Assembly (NCBI RefSeq): GCF_000427095.1 | Contig: NC_021487.1 | Location: 744,001 to 808,000, forward strand | DNA length: 64,000 bases | Direction of reading: 5' to 3' | Source: Chthonomonas calidirosea T49 | GTDB taxonomy: Bacteria > Armatimonadota > Chthonomonadetes > Chthonomonadales > Chthonomonadaceae | Shown: positions 9,381 to 19,226 of the stretch, one piece after another | How positions within the stretch are numbered: position 1 is the first letter of the stretch | Layout: the number at the start of each line of letters is the position of its first letter | Notes under the pieces: model-generated | The model's database searches: none | Seen by the model: only the letters and a program-made list of their open reading frames with translations | Told to the model about the DNA's origin: nothing | Position numbers and translations under genes: made by a program

Positions 9381-11312
9381 TTACCCGGATGATGCCAGAA
9401 CGGCTTCAGTCTCACGACGGCGCCTCCGTAACTCCAAATGAATGTAGAGGGCTTGAATATCGCCCGGCCGCAACCCCGGTATTCTTCCAGCCTGACCTAG
9501 GGTGCGAGGCCTGACCCGCTCCAACTTCTCTCTGCCCTCATATGACAAGGCGCGCACAGCAGCGTAATCTATATCCTCCGGGATCTCGATGGCCTCTAGA
9601 CGCTTGGCGCGCTCCACTTGCTGCTCTTGGCGAGAAATATACCCCTCGTACTTTACCTCTATCTCAAAAAACTCGGCAACATCGGACGGAAGAGGCTCAG
9701 GGTGAGCGAGATCGGGATAGAGCGCCCTTGCCAGTGCGTCCAACTGCGTATAGCGCAACTCTGGCCGACGTAGCAACTCATAGAAGCTCACTCGACTCTT
9801 CCCTACGGGAGCCGTTCCTAAAGCTTCTAACGCCTCCGACTGATGAGATAGTACATACAGGTTTTCAAACCGTTCGCGCTCTCTTGCCAGGCGGCTCTGT
9901 TTTTCAAGCAAACGCCGATATCGCTCCTCCGTCACAAGCCCAAGACGCCAACCCACCGGCGTCAGCCGCAAGTCAGCGTTATCATGACGAAGAGCCAAAC
10001 GGTGCTCTGCACGAGCCGTCAGCATGCGATAGGGATCGGTTACCCCCTTCGTCACCAGATCATCTATCAAGACGCCGATATAGCTCTCTTGGCGAGCAAG
10101 CACGAGCGGCTGTCTACCCTGTACCCAGAGCGCTGCATTGATACCGGCCACCAATCCCTGCGCCGCAGCCTCTTCGTAGCCACTTGTGCCGTTGATCTGC
10201 CCAGCCAAGAAAAGCCCCTTAACGAGTTTCGTTTCCAGCGTTGGAAAAAGTTGATCGGGAAAAACCATGTCGTACTCAACGGCATAGCCCGGCCGAATCA
10301 TCTCCACATGCTCTAGGCCTGGCAACGTTTTCAAGAACTGAAGTTGAACATCCGCGGGCAGGCTTGTAGACATGCCCTGAACATAGAGTGAGGGGCCTTC
10401 CCACGTCTCTTGCTCAAGAAAAACCGGATGAGCCTCCTTATCCGCAAAACGCACAACCTTATCCTCAATGCTTGGACAATAGCGCGGGCCTATGCCTTCG
10501 ATCCTCCCTCCATACATGGCCGAGCGATGCAGGTTTTCTCGAATGATCGCATGGGTACGAGCGTTCGTATGTGTCTGCCAACAAGGCAAGAGAGGACGCT
10601 CAATAACAAGCCGATCGTTCAGGAAAGAAAATGGCGGGCAATCTTCAGAAGGATGTTCCTCTAAAGCTTCAAAGTCCACACTATCCTTATGAATTCGAGG
10701 GGTCGTCCCCGTTTTAAAACGCCCCATGCGAAAGCCTAACTGTCGTAACGCCAACGACAGGCCAACGCTTCGGTCCTCGCCAAAACGTCCTCCAACCGTC
10801 TGCTGTTCGCCACAATGCATGAGGCCATTTAGGAATGTACCCGTCGTCACGATCACGGCCTGCGCCTCGATCTCCCTCCCATCGCCTAATCGCGCTCCGA
10901 CCACTTTCCGCATGGAGTCGGTACAATACTCCTCCACGATCAACTCTTCAACGGAGGCCTCCAGGAGCTCCAAATTCGGGGTTTGCTCTAGCACTTGGCG
11001 CATGGCACGCGGATAGAGGGTCTTATCTACATGAGCGCGCAACGTTCTTACTGCAGGCCCTTTACCGGTGCCCACAAAGCGAATATGCGTTAGCGTGCGG
11101 TCGGTATTTAGTCCCATCTCCCCACCAAGCGCATCTATCTCGCGTGCCAAATGCCCTTTGGCCGGTCCCCCAATGGAGCAGTTGCAAGGAAGATGGGCGA
11201 TCTTTTCCAAATTCAGGGTGACAACAACTGTGCTACAACCAAGCCGAGCCGCGGCTAAAGCGGCCTCACAGCCCGCATGACCGGCTCCAACGACCAATAT
11301 ATCACATTTCAT
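9381..11312 (-). CDS. mnmG: tRNA uridine-5-carboxymethylaminomethyl modification enzyme MnmG (GidA)
   Basis: MnmG, with MnmE, installs the cmnm5 group on U34 of several tRNAs. The FAD-binding dinucleotide fold is at the N-terminus ([17 protein letters not shown]), followed by the family signatures [13 protein letters not shown] and GGRFGEDRS, then the insertion and the C-terminal helical domain ending in RRRRRETE. I place the start at the ATG at 11312 (protein [11 protein letters not shown]) because GGAGAG lies 6 nt upstream. An in-frame TTG six codons earlier would overlap that ribosome binding site. Length, about 643 aa, fits the family. It is the last gene of a probable minus-strand run with the 371-aa gene (32-nt gap). 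Confidence 0.97.
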   Translation of the reverse strand: MKCDILVVGAGHAGCEAALAAARLGCSTVVVTLNLEKIAHLPCNCSIGGPAKGHLAREIDALGGEMGLNTDRTLTHIRFVGTGKGPAVRTLRAHVDKTLYPRAMRQVLEQTPNLELLEASVEELIVEEYCTDSMRKVVGARLGDGREIEAQAVIVTTGTFLNGLMHCGEQQTVGGRFGEDRSVGLSLALRQLGFRMGRFKTGTTPRIHKDSVDFEALEEHPSEDCPPFSFLNDRLVIERPLLPCWQTHTNARTHAIIRENLHRSAMYGGRIEGIGPRYCPSIEDKVVRFADKEAHPVFLEQETWEGPSLYVQGMSTSLPADVQLQFLKTLPGLEHVEMIRPGYAVEYDMVFPDQLFPTLETKLVKGLFLAGQINGTSGYEEAAAQGLVAGINAALWVQGRQPLVLARQESYIGVLIDDLVTKGVTDPYRMLTARAEHRLALRHDNADLRLTPVGWRLGLVTEERYRRLLEKQSRLARERERFENLYVLSHQSEALEALGTAPVGKSRVSFYELLRRPELRYTQLDALARALYPDLAHPEPLPSDVAEFFEIEVKYEGYISRQEQQVERAKRLEAIEIPEDIDYAAVRALSYEGREKLERVRPRTLGQAGRIPGLRPGDIQALYIHLELRRRRRETEAVLASSG

Positions 11313-11344
11313 TCTTCGCTCTCCAATCAACTAGCCAATACGAT

Positions 11345-12460
11345 TCATACGTTGTTTACATGGCCTGGATTATTCGTAAGTGGAGAGATAATTCCGAGTC
11401 GTTTAAGTTCATCTACTAACTTCTCGGCGTCAGCCAAAATAACACGTGCGATCCGCTGAGTCTCTGGGTCGCTTTTTCGCCGCAGCAGTAGAGCGGCTGA
11501 GCAGAGTGAAGAGATAGGCCCCATTAACACCTCCTCGTTCACCAACTCACCGGGCAGACTCACCTGCATCTCTTTCGCAGGCGCTGGTGCTCCAGAATCT
11601 AGGCTCGGTACAACAATCGGCTGTACCTCCTCCTCAGGAGCAACTCGTAGCCGCTCCTCAATGGCGAGCAGCTCACGGCGAATGGCCATGTAGAGAGGTG
11701 TTGTATCCATCTCCTTTTCGGAGGATACTCCATAATCGCCGCGATTGATACCGTAAAAGATCGGCTCGGTAGTGGCATAGTTCACAAACATCACCGTCAA
11801 AAACTTCTGGAAGACGTTTCGGTCAAAACGATACTGGTTCTGATAGTTGGCATCGTTCAAAACGCTTTCAAGCACATCGTCAAAAAGGCGAACGATAAAC
11901 GCCTCCGGCGGCAACTCCTGAAATACATCAATACTCGTGCTAGGGTTGGGCTCATAAAAGTAGGGCAGCTCGTTCGGATCGGTGTAGCCCTCTGCTTCCG
12001 CAACACTGCAGAACACGTTAAGTTTCATCATGCCATCCAACATACGGCGCTGATAGCCATGTTGCATTACCCGTAGAGCGTGCTGCTTGAACTCGTTGTA
12101 GTCCGTGCCCAAAAAGAAGGCCTTCCTGGCAGCTAGCTTATCCCTAAGCTCCTGCAAACGCCTCACCAAGTTATCCCGTGCCTCTTTCACGATCTCCATC
12201 ATCTCGGCACGAAGCGGGTCGTTCTCTGGAAAAAGATCGATAGTTTCGAATGTAGTGCGTATCACCGCAAAATCGTTCAGCCCATCCTCCAGACACGGGT
12301 ACGCAATGCCCAGGATGAGATCGTCCGGAATATCTTCCACCGTGTCGGCATTGCGAATACCTCGCTCCGGCTCTACTAGTGCATAGAACCGGTTCTTCGT
12401 ACGTAGGCTCTTGATGAGCACAACTTTTCTTCTGTCTTCTAAAGCGTTCAAGCTCTGCAT
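11345..12460 (-). CDS. Conserved-looking hypothetical protein, cytoplasmic
   Basis: A 371-aa protein that I do not recognise. It has no signal peptide or membrane segment. Residues about 75-130 are rich in charged helical sequence with regular spacing (RLQELRDKLAARK), suggesting a helical bundle. The region 140-260 holds many aromatic residues, and a linker near 290-325 is Pro/Glu/Ala-rich before a final helix that includes the segment ADAEKLVDELKRLG. Its place between mnmG and a YjbH-like exported protein, with short gaps of 32 and 39 nt, suggests cotranscription. No catalytic motif is visible. Confidence 0.75.
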   Translation of the reverse strand: MQSLNALEDRRKVVLIKSLRTKNRFYALVEPERGIRNADTVEDIPDDLILGIAYPCLEDGLNDFAVIRTTFETIDLFPENDPLRAEMMEIVKEARDNLVRRLQELRDKLAARKAFFLGTDYNEFKQHALRVMQHGYQRRMLDGMMKLNVFCSVAEAEGYTDPNELPYFYEPNPSTSIDVFQELPPEAFIVRLFDDVLESVLNDANYQNQYRFDRNVFQKFLTVMFVNYATTEPIFYGINRGDYGVSSEKEMDTTPLYMAIRRELLAIEERLRVAPEEEVQPIVVPSLDSGAPAPAKEMQVSLPGELVNEEVLMGPISSLCSAALLLRRKSDPETQRIARVILADAEKLVDELKRLGIISPLTNNPGHVNNV

Positions 12461-12499
12461 CTATGCCTGTCCCGAAATAAAGTTTCCTTGTTAAAAGTT

Positions 12500-13144
12500 C
12501 TAACGAACTATATGGACACTGAATCCATAATAGATGGTTCCATTGATGCTCGCCAAATCAGCGCTCATCCCACGAACCACCGGCAGATTCAGGCCAAAAT
12601 TGGGTTGTCTGCGATAAAGTTCGGCGGAGAGCGTAAGGGAACCAAGCATTTTGGCCTGCACCCCTACGAACAGCCCGTCCATGGTGCCCGTTCCCACACC
12701 GGCGGTGAGACGGAAGTGATTAAGAAAGGGTTTCAGGCGCTCAGGAATAATGGGAGAATGGCTCACGACCGCATACAGGGCACCGTGCTCATCTCCTGTA
12801 CCAAAAAGGTCTCGCACGCCTAAGGCGATAGCTGGGAGGCCGGCAAAATCGAAAGTGAGAGGATACTCCACATCGAACGTATAGCGCGTCTTTGGGTCGG
12901 GAAGAAGCGCTGCACGCTGCAGCTCCAACTCAATGCCTTGCGCGGAGGCATATCGCACCCAGAGAAAGCTGTTATCGTGCCGATATGGTGTTAATAGGCC
13001 TGATAACCCTAAACTGTTAGGGTCTGGTGTCTCCGCCATCGGCGCTAGCACAATGCGATCGGCATGAGCAATGCCGACGAAACAGCCTAACAAGAGCATG
13101 AAAATGCCTAAACCTACAACTCGCCTCGTAACTCTTTCGATCAT
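12500..13144 (-). CDS. YjbH-like exported beta-strand protein
   Basis: A 214-aa protein with a clear signal peptide (hydrophobic residues 10-25, cleavage near AHA). The mature part alternates hydrophobic and polar residues in beta-hairpin fashion and ends in an aromatic strand YYGFSVHIVR, as in small outer-membrane barrels. The segment GLSGLLTPYRHDNSFLWVRY and the later GVRDLFGTGDEHGALYAVVS resemble the repeat unit of YjbH-type exopolysaccharide-associated proteins. It is much shorter than full YjbH. Its ATG overlaps the stop of the upstream aminotransferase gene (ATGA), so translational coupling is likely. Confidence 0.6.
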   Translation of the reverse strand: MIERVTRRVVGLGIFMLLLGCFVGIAHADRIVLAPMAETPDPNSLGLSGLLTPYRHDNSFLWVRYASAQGIELELQRAALLPDPKTRYTFDVEYPLTFDFAGLPAIALGVRDLFGTGDEHGALYAVVSHSPIIPERLKPFLNHFRLTAGVGTGTMDGLFVGVQAKMLGSLTLSAELYRRQPNFGLNLPVVRGMSADLASINGTIYYGFSVHIVR

Positions 13145-14334
13145 CTGGCGTTCTCCAAACGCCGTAAAAATCGTTCCATTCGCTCAAGTGCCTCCTCTAT
13201 TTTCGTTAACGCCGTAGCATAGGAGCAGCGTATGTGCCCTTCTCCTGCAACCCCAAAGGCAGTTCCTGGCACCACCGCCACGCGCTCCTCTTGTAATAAT
13301 CGCTCAGCAAACTCCTCACTCGTAAGCCCATAGCGCTTAATGGAAGGAAACGTGTAAAAGGCTCCCTGAGGCATGAGACAATCGAGCCCGATCTGGTTTA
13401 GCCCCTCCACGAAAATACGTCGCCGCTTATCGTAATCGGCCACCATGGCCTCCACAGCAGAGTCGCCGTTCTCGATAGCCTCGATAGCTGCAAGTTGAGA
13501 GATGTGACTTGCACAAAGCATCGTGTACTGATGCACTCGGGTCATCAAGCGTAGAATAGGTTCGGGGCCACAGGCGTACCCTACACGCCACCCTGTCATC
13601 GCATGGCTCTTGGAAAAGCCATTCAATACCACCGTTCGCTCCCGCGCTAATGGCAATGCTCCCACACAGGTCGGCTCGCCTTCATAGGTGAGACGCTCAT
13701 AGATCTCATCTGAAATAATATAGAGATCGTACTGGTGGGCGATCTCAACAAGTCGAATCAGGTTCTCTCGTGACTGCGTCGCACCCGTTGGATTGGCCGG
13801 AGAGGCGATAAGAATGGCTTTGGTCTTTGATGTTATGGCGGCTTCCACGCGCCCCGGGTCTAATCGAAATCCTTCCTCCATGTAGGTCGGGATCGTCACC
13901 GCTACGCCGCCGGCAAACTGAATGCACGGCTCATAGGCCACATAGCATGGCGTAGGCACGATCACCTCATCCCCTGGGTTGATCAACACCCGTAACGCCA
14001 AATCCAGCGCTTCCGACACCCCAACCGTAATCAAGCACTCGCTTTCCGGGTCGTAACGCACACCGTGCCGCCGCTCTAATAGGCTACAAATGCCTTCCCG
14101 CAGCTTTGGTAAACCGCTGTTGCCCGTGTAAGAGGTGTGCCCCTCCTCGAGAGCGCGGATTCCGGCTTCACGAATAGATTGCGGTGTCACAAAATCTGGC
14201 TCGCCTACCCCCAATGAGATCACCCCCTCCATCTGGCTCGCGATATCAAAGAACCGACGAATTCCAGAGGGCGGGCAACTGGCGATCACTCGATTCAACG
14301 GTCTTTTGGGTGATGTTCCACGCGCTATGGCCAT
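13141..14334 (-). CDS. Class I/II (aspartate-family) PLP aminotransferase
   Basis: A 397-aa fold-type I aminotransferase. The PLP-binding lysine is Lys242 in NGFSKSHAMTGWRVGY. Other signatures are LGVGEPDF, the SPANPTGA loop, SDEIYERL for the cofactor Asp/Tyr and a C-terminal Arg in HIRCSYA that binds the substrate carboxylate. The closest groups by pattern are the gamma-subfamily aspartate/aromatic aminotransferases, which transfer amino groups to 2-oxoglutarate; the exact amino acid cannot be set. AGAAGG lies 5 nt before the ATG. It is the first gene of a minus-strand run and is divergent from the sulfatase-fold gene across 276 nt. That gap holds a possible -10 for this gene, AGTATA on the plus strand at 14432-14437. 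Confidence 0.92.
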   Translation of the reverse strand: MAIARGTSPKRPLNRVIASCPPSGIRRFFDIASQMEGVISLGVGEPDFVTPQSIREAGIRALEEGHTSYTGNSGLPKLREGICSLLERRHGVRYDPESECLITVGVSEALDLALRVLINPGDEVIVPTPCYVAYEPCIQFAGGVAVTIPTYMEEGFRLDPGRVEAAITSKTKAILIASPANPTGATQSRENLIRLVEIAHQYDLYIISDEIYERLTYEGEPTCVGALPLARERTVVLNGFSKSHAMTGWRVGYACGPEPILRLMTRVHQYTMLCASHISQLAAIEAIENGDSAVEAMVADYDKRRRIFVEGLNQIGLDCLMPQGAFYTFPSIKRYGLTSEEFAERLLQEERVAVVPGTAFGVAGEGHIRCSYATALTKIEEALERMERFLRRLENAR

Positions 14335-14544
14335 CGAAACCTTCTGTCCTTCTTGGCGCTCAAAAGACTTAGGCGACTGCGAAGCGCCTTTCGATGATGC
14401 TACAAACCTGGACAGGCCCTATTCTCTGCAAAGTATACCCGCTTATCTCACCTATTTCTCACTACGGCCTAACCTAGCACGCAAAGTGTCGCAAAACCAA
14501 CTTTTAGTTACCAATATAGTATTACGTAAGAAGACCGCCTCGCG

Positions 14545-14553
14545 TGCTATAAT
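14545..14553 (+). promoter_or_regulatory. Extended -10 promoter for the sulfatase-fold gene
   Basis: TG-C-TATAAT matches the extended -10 consensus exactly. It lies about 58 nt before the ATG at 14611. No good -35 box is seen, which is usual for extended -10 promoters. Confidence 0.6.
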
Positions 14554-14610
14554 TTATAGAAGACTTCAGCATATGATGAAAATTGTGTCTCTTTTAGAAG
14601 CGGGAAACGG

Positions 14611-15936
14611 ATGAATGTTCTTTTGATCGTCATAGATACCCTTCGAGCAGACCACCTCGGTTGTTATGGCTACCCACTCGCTACTTCGCCCAACATAGAC
14701 CGCCTTGCTGCACAGGGTGCACGCTTCACGCACTGCTTCGCACCGGGCATTCCTACTACCCCTGCACATACCACCATCTATACTGGCCTTCACCCTATTA
14801 GCCATAACATCGTTTGCCACGGTGGTCAAGTAGACCTCGATCGCAAAATTCCCGTGTTACCCGAATTACTTCAGCAGGCTAACTATACTACCGCAGCTGT
14901 AGATAACCTGTACGACATAAAACCTTGGCTTGCCCGCGGTTACGAGTTCTATATTAACCCTAGCTTCCGTCACAAACTGCGACTGCTTGTATCTTGCGAG
15001 GAGATCAACGCGCGGGCTATCCCCTGGCTACGTCAACATAAAACAGAATCGTTCTTCCTGTTCCTCCACTATTGGGAGCCACATGCTCCTTACCTGCCCC
15101 CCCAACGTTATAGGATGTTTTACCCACCAGATAAAGACCCTTTCTCAGGCCCTGATACAATGGAGCGGGTAAGATGTCAGCCAATTTGGGGCATGTTTCA
15201 CGACATCTGGTTTAAAAAATTAGGCCCTGTTCGCGACGTAAACTATATCTCCTCTCTTTACGATGCCGAAATACGCCATGTGGACGAGGGCATCGGCCAA
15301 CTTCTAGACGCGCTTGCCGAAGAAAATCTCGAGCAAAACACACTCGTTATCCTTACCGGCGACCACGGCGAAAGCCTTACCGAACACGATATCTACTTTG
15401 ATCACCATGGGCTCTACGATCAGACCATCCACGTCCCTCTCATTATGCGCCATCCACAGTATATTAGGCCGAACATGGTTATTTCAGAGATGGTTCAGCA
15501 TCTAGACATAGCACCTACCATACTCTCCGCTGCGGGAGCAGAGCCGCCGCCCCACATGGAGGGAAGAAGCTTTTGGCAACCCCTCGTTGAAAACCGTCCT
15601 CTCCAGGGGTGGGATCGAATTATTAGCTGCGAAAACACTTGGCAATCGAAGTGGGCACTTCGCACCCGAAACCATAAGCTGATCCTAGCCCGCCGCCCCG
15701 ACCGACACGGCATGCCACCTCTCGAGCTGTACGATCTCGTCCAAGACCCGGCAGAATCTCAGAATCTGGCCGACTCCCATGTGAACGAAGCTCAAACACT
15801 GCAAGAGGAATTAGAGTGCTGGATCTCTCAGGAACTCGCTCGACTCAACCGTACAGAAGACCCCATCCTTGCTCAGCCTATCTCGCTCGGTCAAAAATGG
15901 GACGCATGGGTACGTATTGGCCAAGAGCCCCAATAG
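14611..15936 (+). CDS. Sulfatase-fold hydrolase with Thr at the nucleophile position
   Basis: A 441-aa member of the alkaline phosphatase/sulfatase superfamily. The first metal-binding strand is IDTLRADHLGCYGY (Asp9, Asp14), and the second metal site is LTGDHGESL followed by HHG. The signature that in true sulfatases reads C/S-x-P-x-R (formylglycine) here reads T49-T-P-A-H53 in front of the conserved TG. There is no Cys or Ser to convert to formylglycine. Thr nucleophiles occur in related phosphoethanolamine transferases and phosphodiesterases, so this may act on phosphoesters or lack sulfatase activity. It has no signal peptide, so it is probably cytoplasmic. It is monocistronic. Confidence 0.85.
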   Translation: MNVLLIVIDTLRADHLGCYGYPLATSPNIDRLAAQGARFTHCFAPGIPTTPAHTTIYTGLHPISHNIVCHGGQVDLDRKIPVLPELLQQANYTTAAVDNLYDIKPWLARGYEFYINPSFRHKLRLLVSCEEINARAIPWLRQHKTESFFLFLHYWEPHAPYLPPQRYRMFYPPDKDPFSGPDTMERVRCQPIWGMFHDIWFKKLGPVRDVNYISSLYDAEIRHVDEGIGQLLDALAEENLEQNTLVILTGDHGESLTEHDIYFDHHGLYDQTIHVPLIMRHPQYIRPNMVISEMVQHLDIAPTILSAAGAEPPPHMEGRSFWQPLVENRPLQGWDRIISCENTWQSKWALRTRNHKLILARRPDRHGMPPLELYDLVQDPAESQNLADSHVNEAQTLQEELECWISQELARLNRTEDPILAQPISLGQKWDAWVRIGQEPQ

Positions 15937-15968
15937 TCTGTCACCACTTTCTGCCTCTCTCGTAAATA

Positions 15969-15977
15969 TGTCATAAT
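15969..15977 (+). promoter_or_regulatory. Putative extended -10 promoter for the LptD-like gene
   Basis: TG-T-CATAAT, 36 nt before the ATG at 16013, in the short gap after the preceding stop. There is no clear -35. It is plausible but not strong. Confidence 0.4.
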
Positions 15978-16012
15978 GTGGCCGTTGCCCAGTTCTCCCC
16001 CTACCATGCCCT

Positions 16013-18439
16013 ATGCCTATCGTCGTATCCTTAGTGTTGCTCAAGCTTTGGGCTTTATTTGCACCCTTACAGGCTTCGCCACCTGTAAGTTCCTCTACAC
16101 CGCCTCCTTCTGCCTTCTTCCATCCGCCATCACCTCCCCCTCAACAACCCTTTCAAATCCATCTGCAAGGCCCATTCAGTATTAGCCCGGACGGTGTCTA
16201 CCATGTCAGCGGCGGCATATCTATTAGCTATCTCGGCACTACCATCAGTGCAGATAGAATGGATGGAAGTTTTAAAAACGGCTTCCTTTTTAGCGGCAAT
16301 GCACGTATCGAACGCAACGGAATATCCGCTACAGCCGATACTATCTTCTTCTACCCTCCCGATGGAAGCTTTCGACTGGGCAACCCTCATGGCATGCTGA
16401 CCCCCTCCCTTTTTAACGGAAATATCTACTCGCCCATCTTCCTAAAAGGTCAGGAACTCGAAGGCAACCAGTCCGGCTATCTGTTTGGGCAGAGCCTCTC
16501 GGCCACCACTTGCACGCTACCAACCCCACACTATCAGCTACAAATAGGCTCGGCAGAGCTGATACCTTACCAAAAGCTTACGCTCCGTAAGGTGAGCATC
16601 TTCTTCTTTGGAGTAAAACTCCTTACGCTGCCAGAACTTGTCATCCCACTCAATCAGCGCCTCCCTAAACGCCCACGGACTAACTACCTGCCCGAATTTG
16701 GTCAAAACATAGACGAGGGCTACTTCGCCCGCTTCCCCTACGCCTTCGCGGAAGGTCGCGACGCCGCCGGCCTCATCCGTCTCGACGTCACCCAGAAACG
16801 CGGCATTGGCTACCGGTTCGAACAAGAGTACCTCGCAGGAAAACAGACGACGCAAACAACACCAACAAACGAAGCCTACTCAGCAGATAACGGCGTGCTC
16901 GTCTCAGCCTATGGCTACGGTAGCATAGGAAACCGGCTTCCACGGCTCGGCACCGGCCTCGGCCCTACCAACGGGGGGCTCTTCAGCTTGCAAGGCTACC
17001 TCTCGCAAGGCTTTAACACCAACTTCAGCGCCAGCTTTAAACACCAACAGAATATCGGAAGCAACAATCGCATTGCGATCGACTCGGAACTGCAACGCAA
17101 TAGCTATACCTTTGGCACGGGCACCGTCAGTTACGACACCCAAACGACTCGATTCGATTTTAACCACACTGACCCCCTGCATGGAACGGACGGCGACCTT
17201 ACACTTAATCTTGCCACCAGCTTCTCACCTGGTTTCTTTAGCCGTCAACTTACCGGAAGTCTCAAACAAGACTTTCTCTTTGGCTCCTCCGGCAGTACCC
17301 ATAACAGTCTGTCTTTCGACTTGGAGCTCTCCGATCTGCTCTCCGGCGGCTCGGGCCTCTCCTCAAAATCGGAACGGCTCGATGAAAACTTCAGCTACCA
17401 ACACGATTCGCGTGAATACGCTCTCTCCTTGGTGGCAAATGGCTCTACTCCTATTGGGGTTCAAACAGGAGGCACGTTTGGCGTGCTGCAAAAACTACCG
17501 GAGCTCAAAATGGATGTCAATACCTATCGCTTCCGTGGTGGCTGGTTGCAAAAGCTGCCAGCAACCCTCGAGCTAGGCGTAGGACAGTATTCCGAGCCCG
17601 GCTCGGAGGTAAATACCGATCGCGTGCTTTTGGGCCTCAATACCCAGCCTATTACTCTCCTGACTGGGCGAACCGAACTTACAACCGCTCTCGGTTTCGA
17701 ACAACGCTTTTATGGTGATGGGGCTGCTCAATATCGCCTTCACGATGATATGCATCTACGCCAACATATTGCGGGCCGCTCCGGTTTTGACATAGATTAC
17801 GTCTACGATCAGCCGGAAGGGGCAACCCCTTTCTACTTCGATCAACTGCGACGCTCCCACTATCTCTCCTTTGATGGTGGCTACTTAGATGACCCTCATT
17901 TTCAATTCACAGCTCGCGTTGGTTACGATCTTACTCACTCGCCCGGCACTCTGCCCTGGCAATCCCTCTCAACACGCCTCATGTGGCGTCCTACTCCCTC
18001 CGTCCGTTTCGACGCCACACAAGTCTACGATCCAAATCGCGGGCGCTTCTTTGCTCTCGTCAATCAGCTGAGCCTACGTGGCAAAAACGATTTTGGACTC
18101 GACATTCTCGCCAATATAGACCCGCAGCAACCTGGAATTCGACGGAAAATCACCCAACTGAACACCCAATTCTCTATCCCTATTGGACGCGCATGGCGTA
18201 TTAATGGCCTCTACCTCTACAACGGTCTAACCGGCAGCTTTACCGCCCAAAATCTCCAGATCATCCACGATTGGGACTGCCTCGAAATGAGCCTCACCTA
18301 CACCAATAACGTGGGAGGCTTTCGTCCCGAACGTGCCTTCTATCTTTCCATTCGTATCACGGCTTTCCCCTTCTTCCGCGCTTTTGGCTACGGCCCAGCA
18401 GGCCAGGCTTTAGGAACCGGAATCGGCAGCCTCTACTGA
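16013..18439 (+). CDS. lptD: LptD/OstA-like outer-membrane assembly protein
   Basis: An 808-aa exported protein. A hydrophobic signal-like N-terminus (residues 3-22) is followed by a Ser/Pro-rich linker. Residues about 48-130 form an OstA/LptA-like beta-jellyroll (YHVSGGISISYLGTTISADR, NARIERNGISATADTIFFYP), the periplasmic bridge domain of LptD. From about 230 to the end there is a long run of alternating beta strands with many aromatic and Gly residues, as expected of the barrel that inserts lipopolysaccharide into the outer leaflet. Sequence similarity to proteobacterial LptD is weak, so the name rests on architecture. The gene overlaps gmhB by 30 nt in a tail-to-tail arrangement. Confidence 0.7.
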   Translation: MPIVVSLVLLKLWALFAPLQASPPVSSSTPPPSAFFHPPSPPPQQPFQIHLQGPFSISPDGVYHVSGGISISYLGTTISADRMDGSFKNGFLFSGNARIERNGISATADTIFFYPPDGSFRLGNPHGMLTPSLFNGNIYSPIFLKGQELEGNQSGYLFGQSLSATTCTLPTPHYQLQIGSAELIPYQKLTLRKVSIFFFGVKLLTLPELVIPLNQRLPKRPRTNYLPEFGQNIDEGYFARFPYAFAEGRDAAGLIRLDVTQKRGIGYRFEQEYLAGKQTTQTTPTNEAYSADNGVLVSAYGYGSIGNRLPRLGTGLGPTNGGLFSLQGYLSQGFNTNFSASFKHQQNIGSNNRIAIDSELQRNSYTFGTGTVSYDTQTTRFDFNHTDPLHGTDGDLTLNLATSFSPGFFSRQLTGSLKQDFLFGSSGSTHNSLSFDLELSDLLSGGSGLSSKSERLDENFSYQHDSREYALSLVANGSTPIGVQTGGTFGVLQKLPELKMDVNTYRFRGGWLQKLPATLELGVGQYSEPGSEVNTDRVLLGLNTQPITLLTGRTELTTALGFEQRFYGDGAAQYRLHDDMHLRQHIAGRSGFDIDYVYDQPEGATPFYFDQLRRSHYLSFDGGYLDDPHFQFTARVGYDLTHSPGTLPWQSLSTRLMWRPTPSVRFDATQVYDPNRGRFFALVNQLSLRGKNDFGLDILANIDPQQPGIRRKITQLNTQFSIPIGRAWRINGLYLYNGLTGSFTAQNLQIIHDWDCLEMSLTYTNNVGGFRPERAFYLSIRITAFPFFRAFGYGPAGQALGTGIGSLY

Positions 18440-18976
18440 AAGTATCCACTCGACGGCGTTCCATAGATCGGCGCAGACACATTCGGGTTGCGGCGCGGCA
18501 AAACGAGATGGCTCGTAGGCTCGCGTGTGCCCACTTAAAACGAGCACGGTTCGACTGCCCACCGCCGCCCCGGCTGCGATGTCCTTTGGAGAATCGCCTA
18601 CCATATAGCTTCGTGGAAGTTCAATATCGTACTCTTCTGCAGCACGCAAGAGCATTCCCGGGGCTGGTTTGCGACAGGAGCACCCCTCTTCTGGACGGTG
18701 AGGGCAGAAATAGACCGCGTCTATCCTACCGCCCTCCGAGGCAATTTCTGCCCGTAGCCGCGCATGGACTTCCTCTAAATCGCCTACCGTCATTAATCCC
18801 CGTCCTACAGCAGATTGGTTGGTGACAATGATAACTCTAAAATCAGCCCGGTTTAGACGTCCAATCGCCTCGCCTACCCTTGGCAACACTCTAAGCAACT
18901 CAGGACGGGTTACGTAGTCGCCGCCTTCTACGCTTAGAACCCCATCTCTATCCAAAAAAACCGCTCTCTTTATCAC
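18410..18976 (-). CDS. gmhB: D-glycero-D-manno-heptose 1,7-bisphosphate phosphatase (GmhB), HAD family
   Basis: A HAD phosphatase that removes the 7-phosphate of heptose bisphosphate for LPS inner-core heptose. Motif I is FLDRDGVL, motif II is IVTNQSAVGRG, the GmhB zinc loop is CPHRPEEGCSCRKPAPGM and motif IV is MVGDSPKDIAAG. I choose the GTG at 18976 (protein VIKRAVFLDRDG) because GAGAGG lies 6 nt upstream and the 188-aa product matches the family length. The open frame extends 66 codons further to 19174 without similarity. A histidinol-phosphate phosphatase is the main alternative, but the zinc loop with this spacing and the adjacent LptD-like gene favour GmhB. Confidence 0.88.
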   Translation of the reverse strand: MIKRAVFLDRDGVLSVEGGDYVTRPELLRVLPRVGEAIGRLNRADFRVIIVTNQSAVGRGLMTVGDLEEVHARLRAEIASEGGRIDAVYFCPHRPEEGCSCRKPAPGMLLRAAEEYDIELPRSYMVGDSPKDIAAGAAVGSRTVLVLSGHTRAYEPSRFAAPQPECVCADLWNAVEWILSVEAADSGS

Positions 18977-19226
18977 CACATTCCTCTCTTCTACTGCACA
19001 ACCGATAAACTCCTGTATCTTACCGCCATAGAGCGATTTTCGGTCAACCATCTTCTTTCTTACATACCTCTGTGCTTTAGAAAAGAGCGCCGAGCCTACC
19101 GAACTCTCCAGGCTTTCTTTGGCACCCATTCCCACAAAAGTTCGCTGTGAGAGGGTAAAATAGACGCCGTGCATCGTTCCTCATTTTCATAGTTAACACT
19201 TCAGTACAGGAGCTTTTTACAGTAGG

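Noticed and set aside
18977..19174. N-terminal extension of gmhB by 66 codons
   Set aside because: A Shine-Dalgarno and the normal family length support the GTG at 18976; the extension has no similarity.
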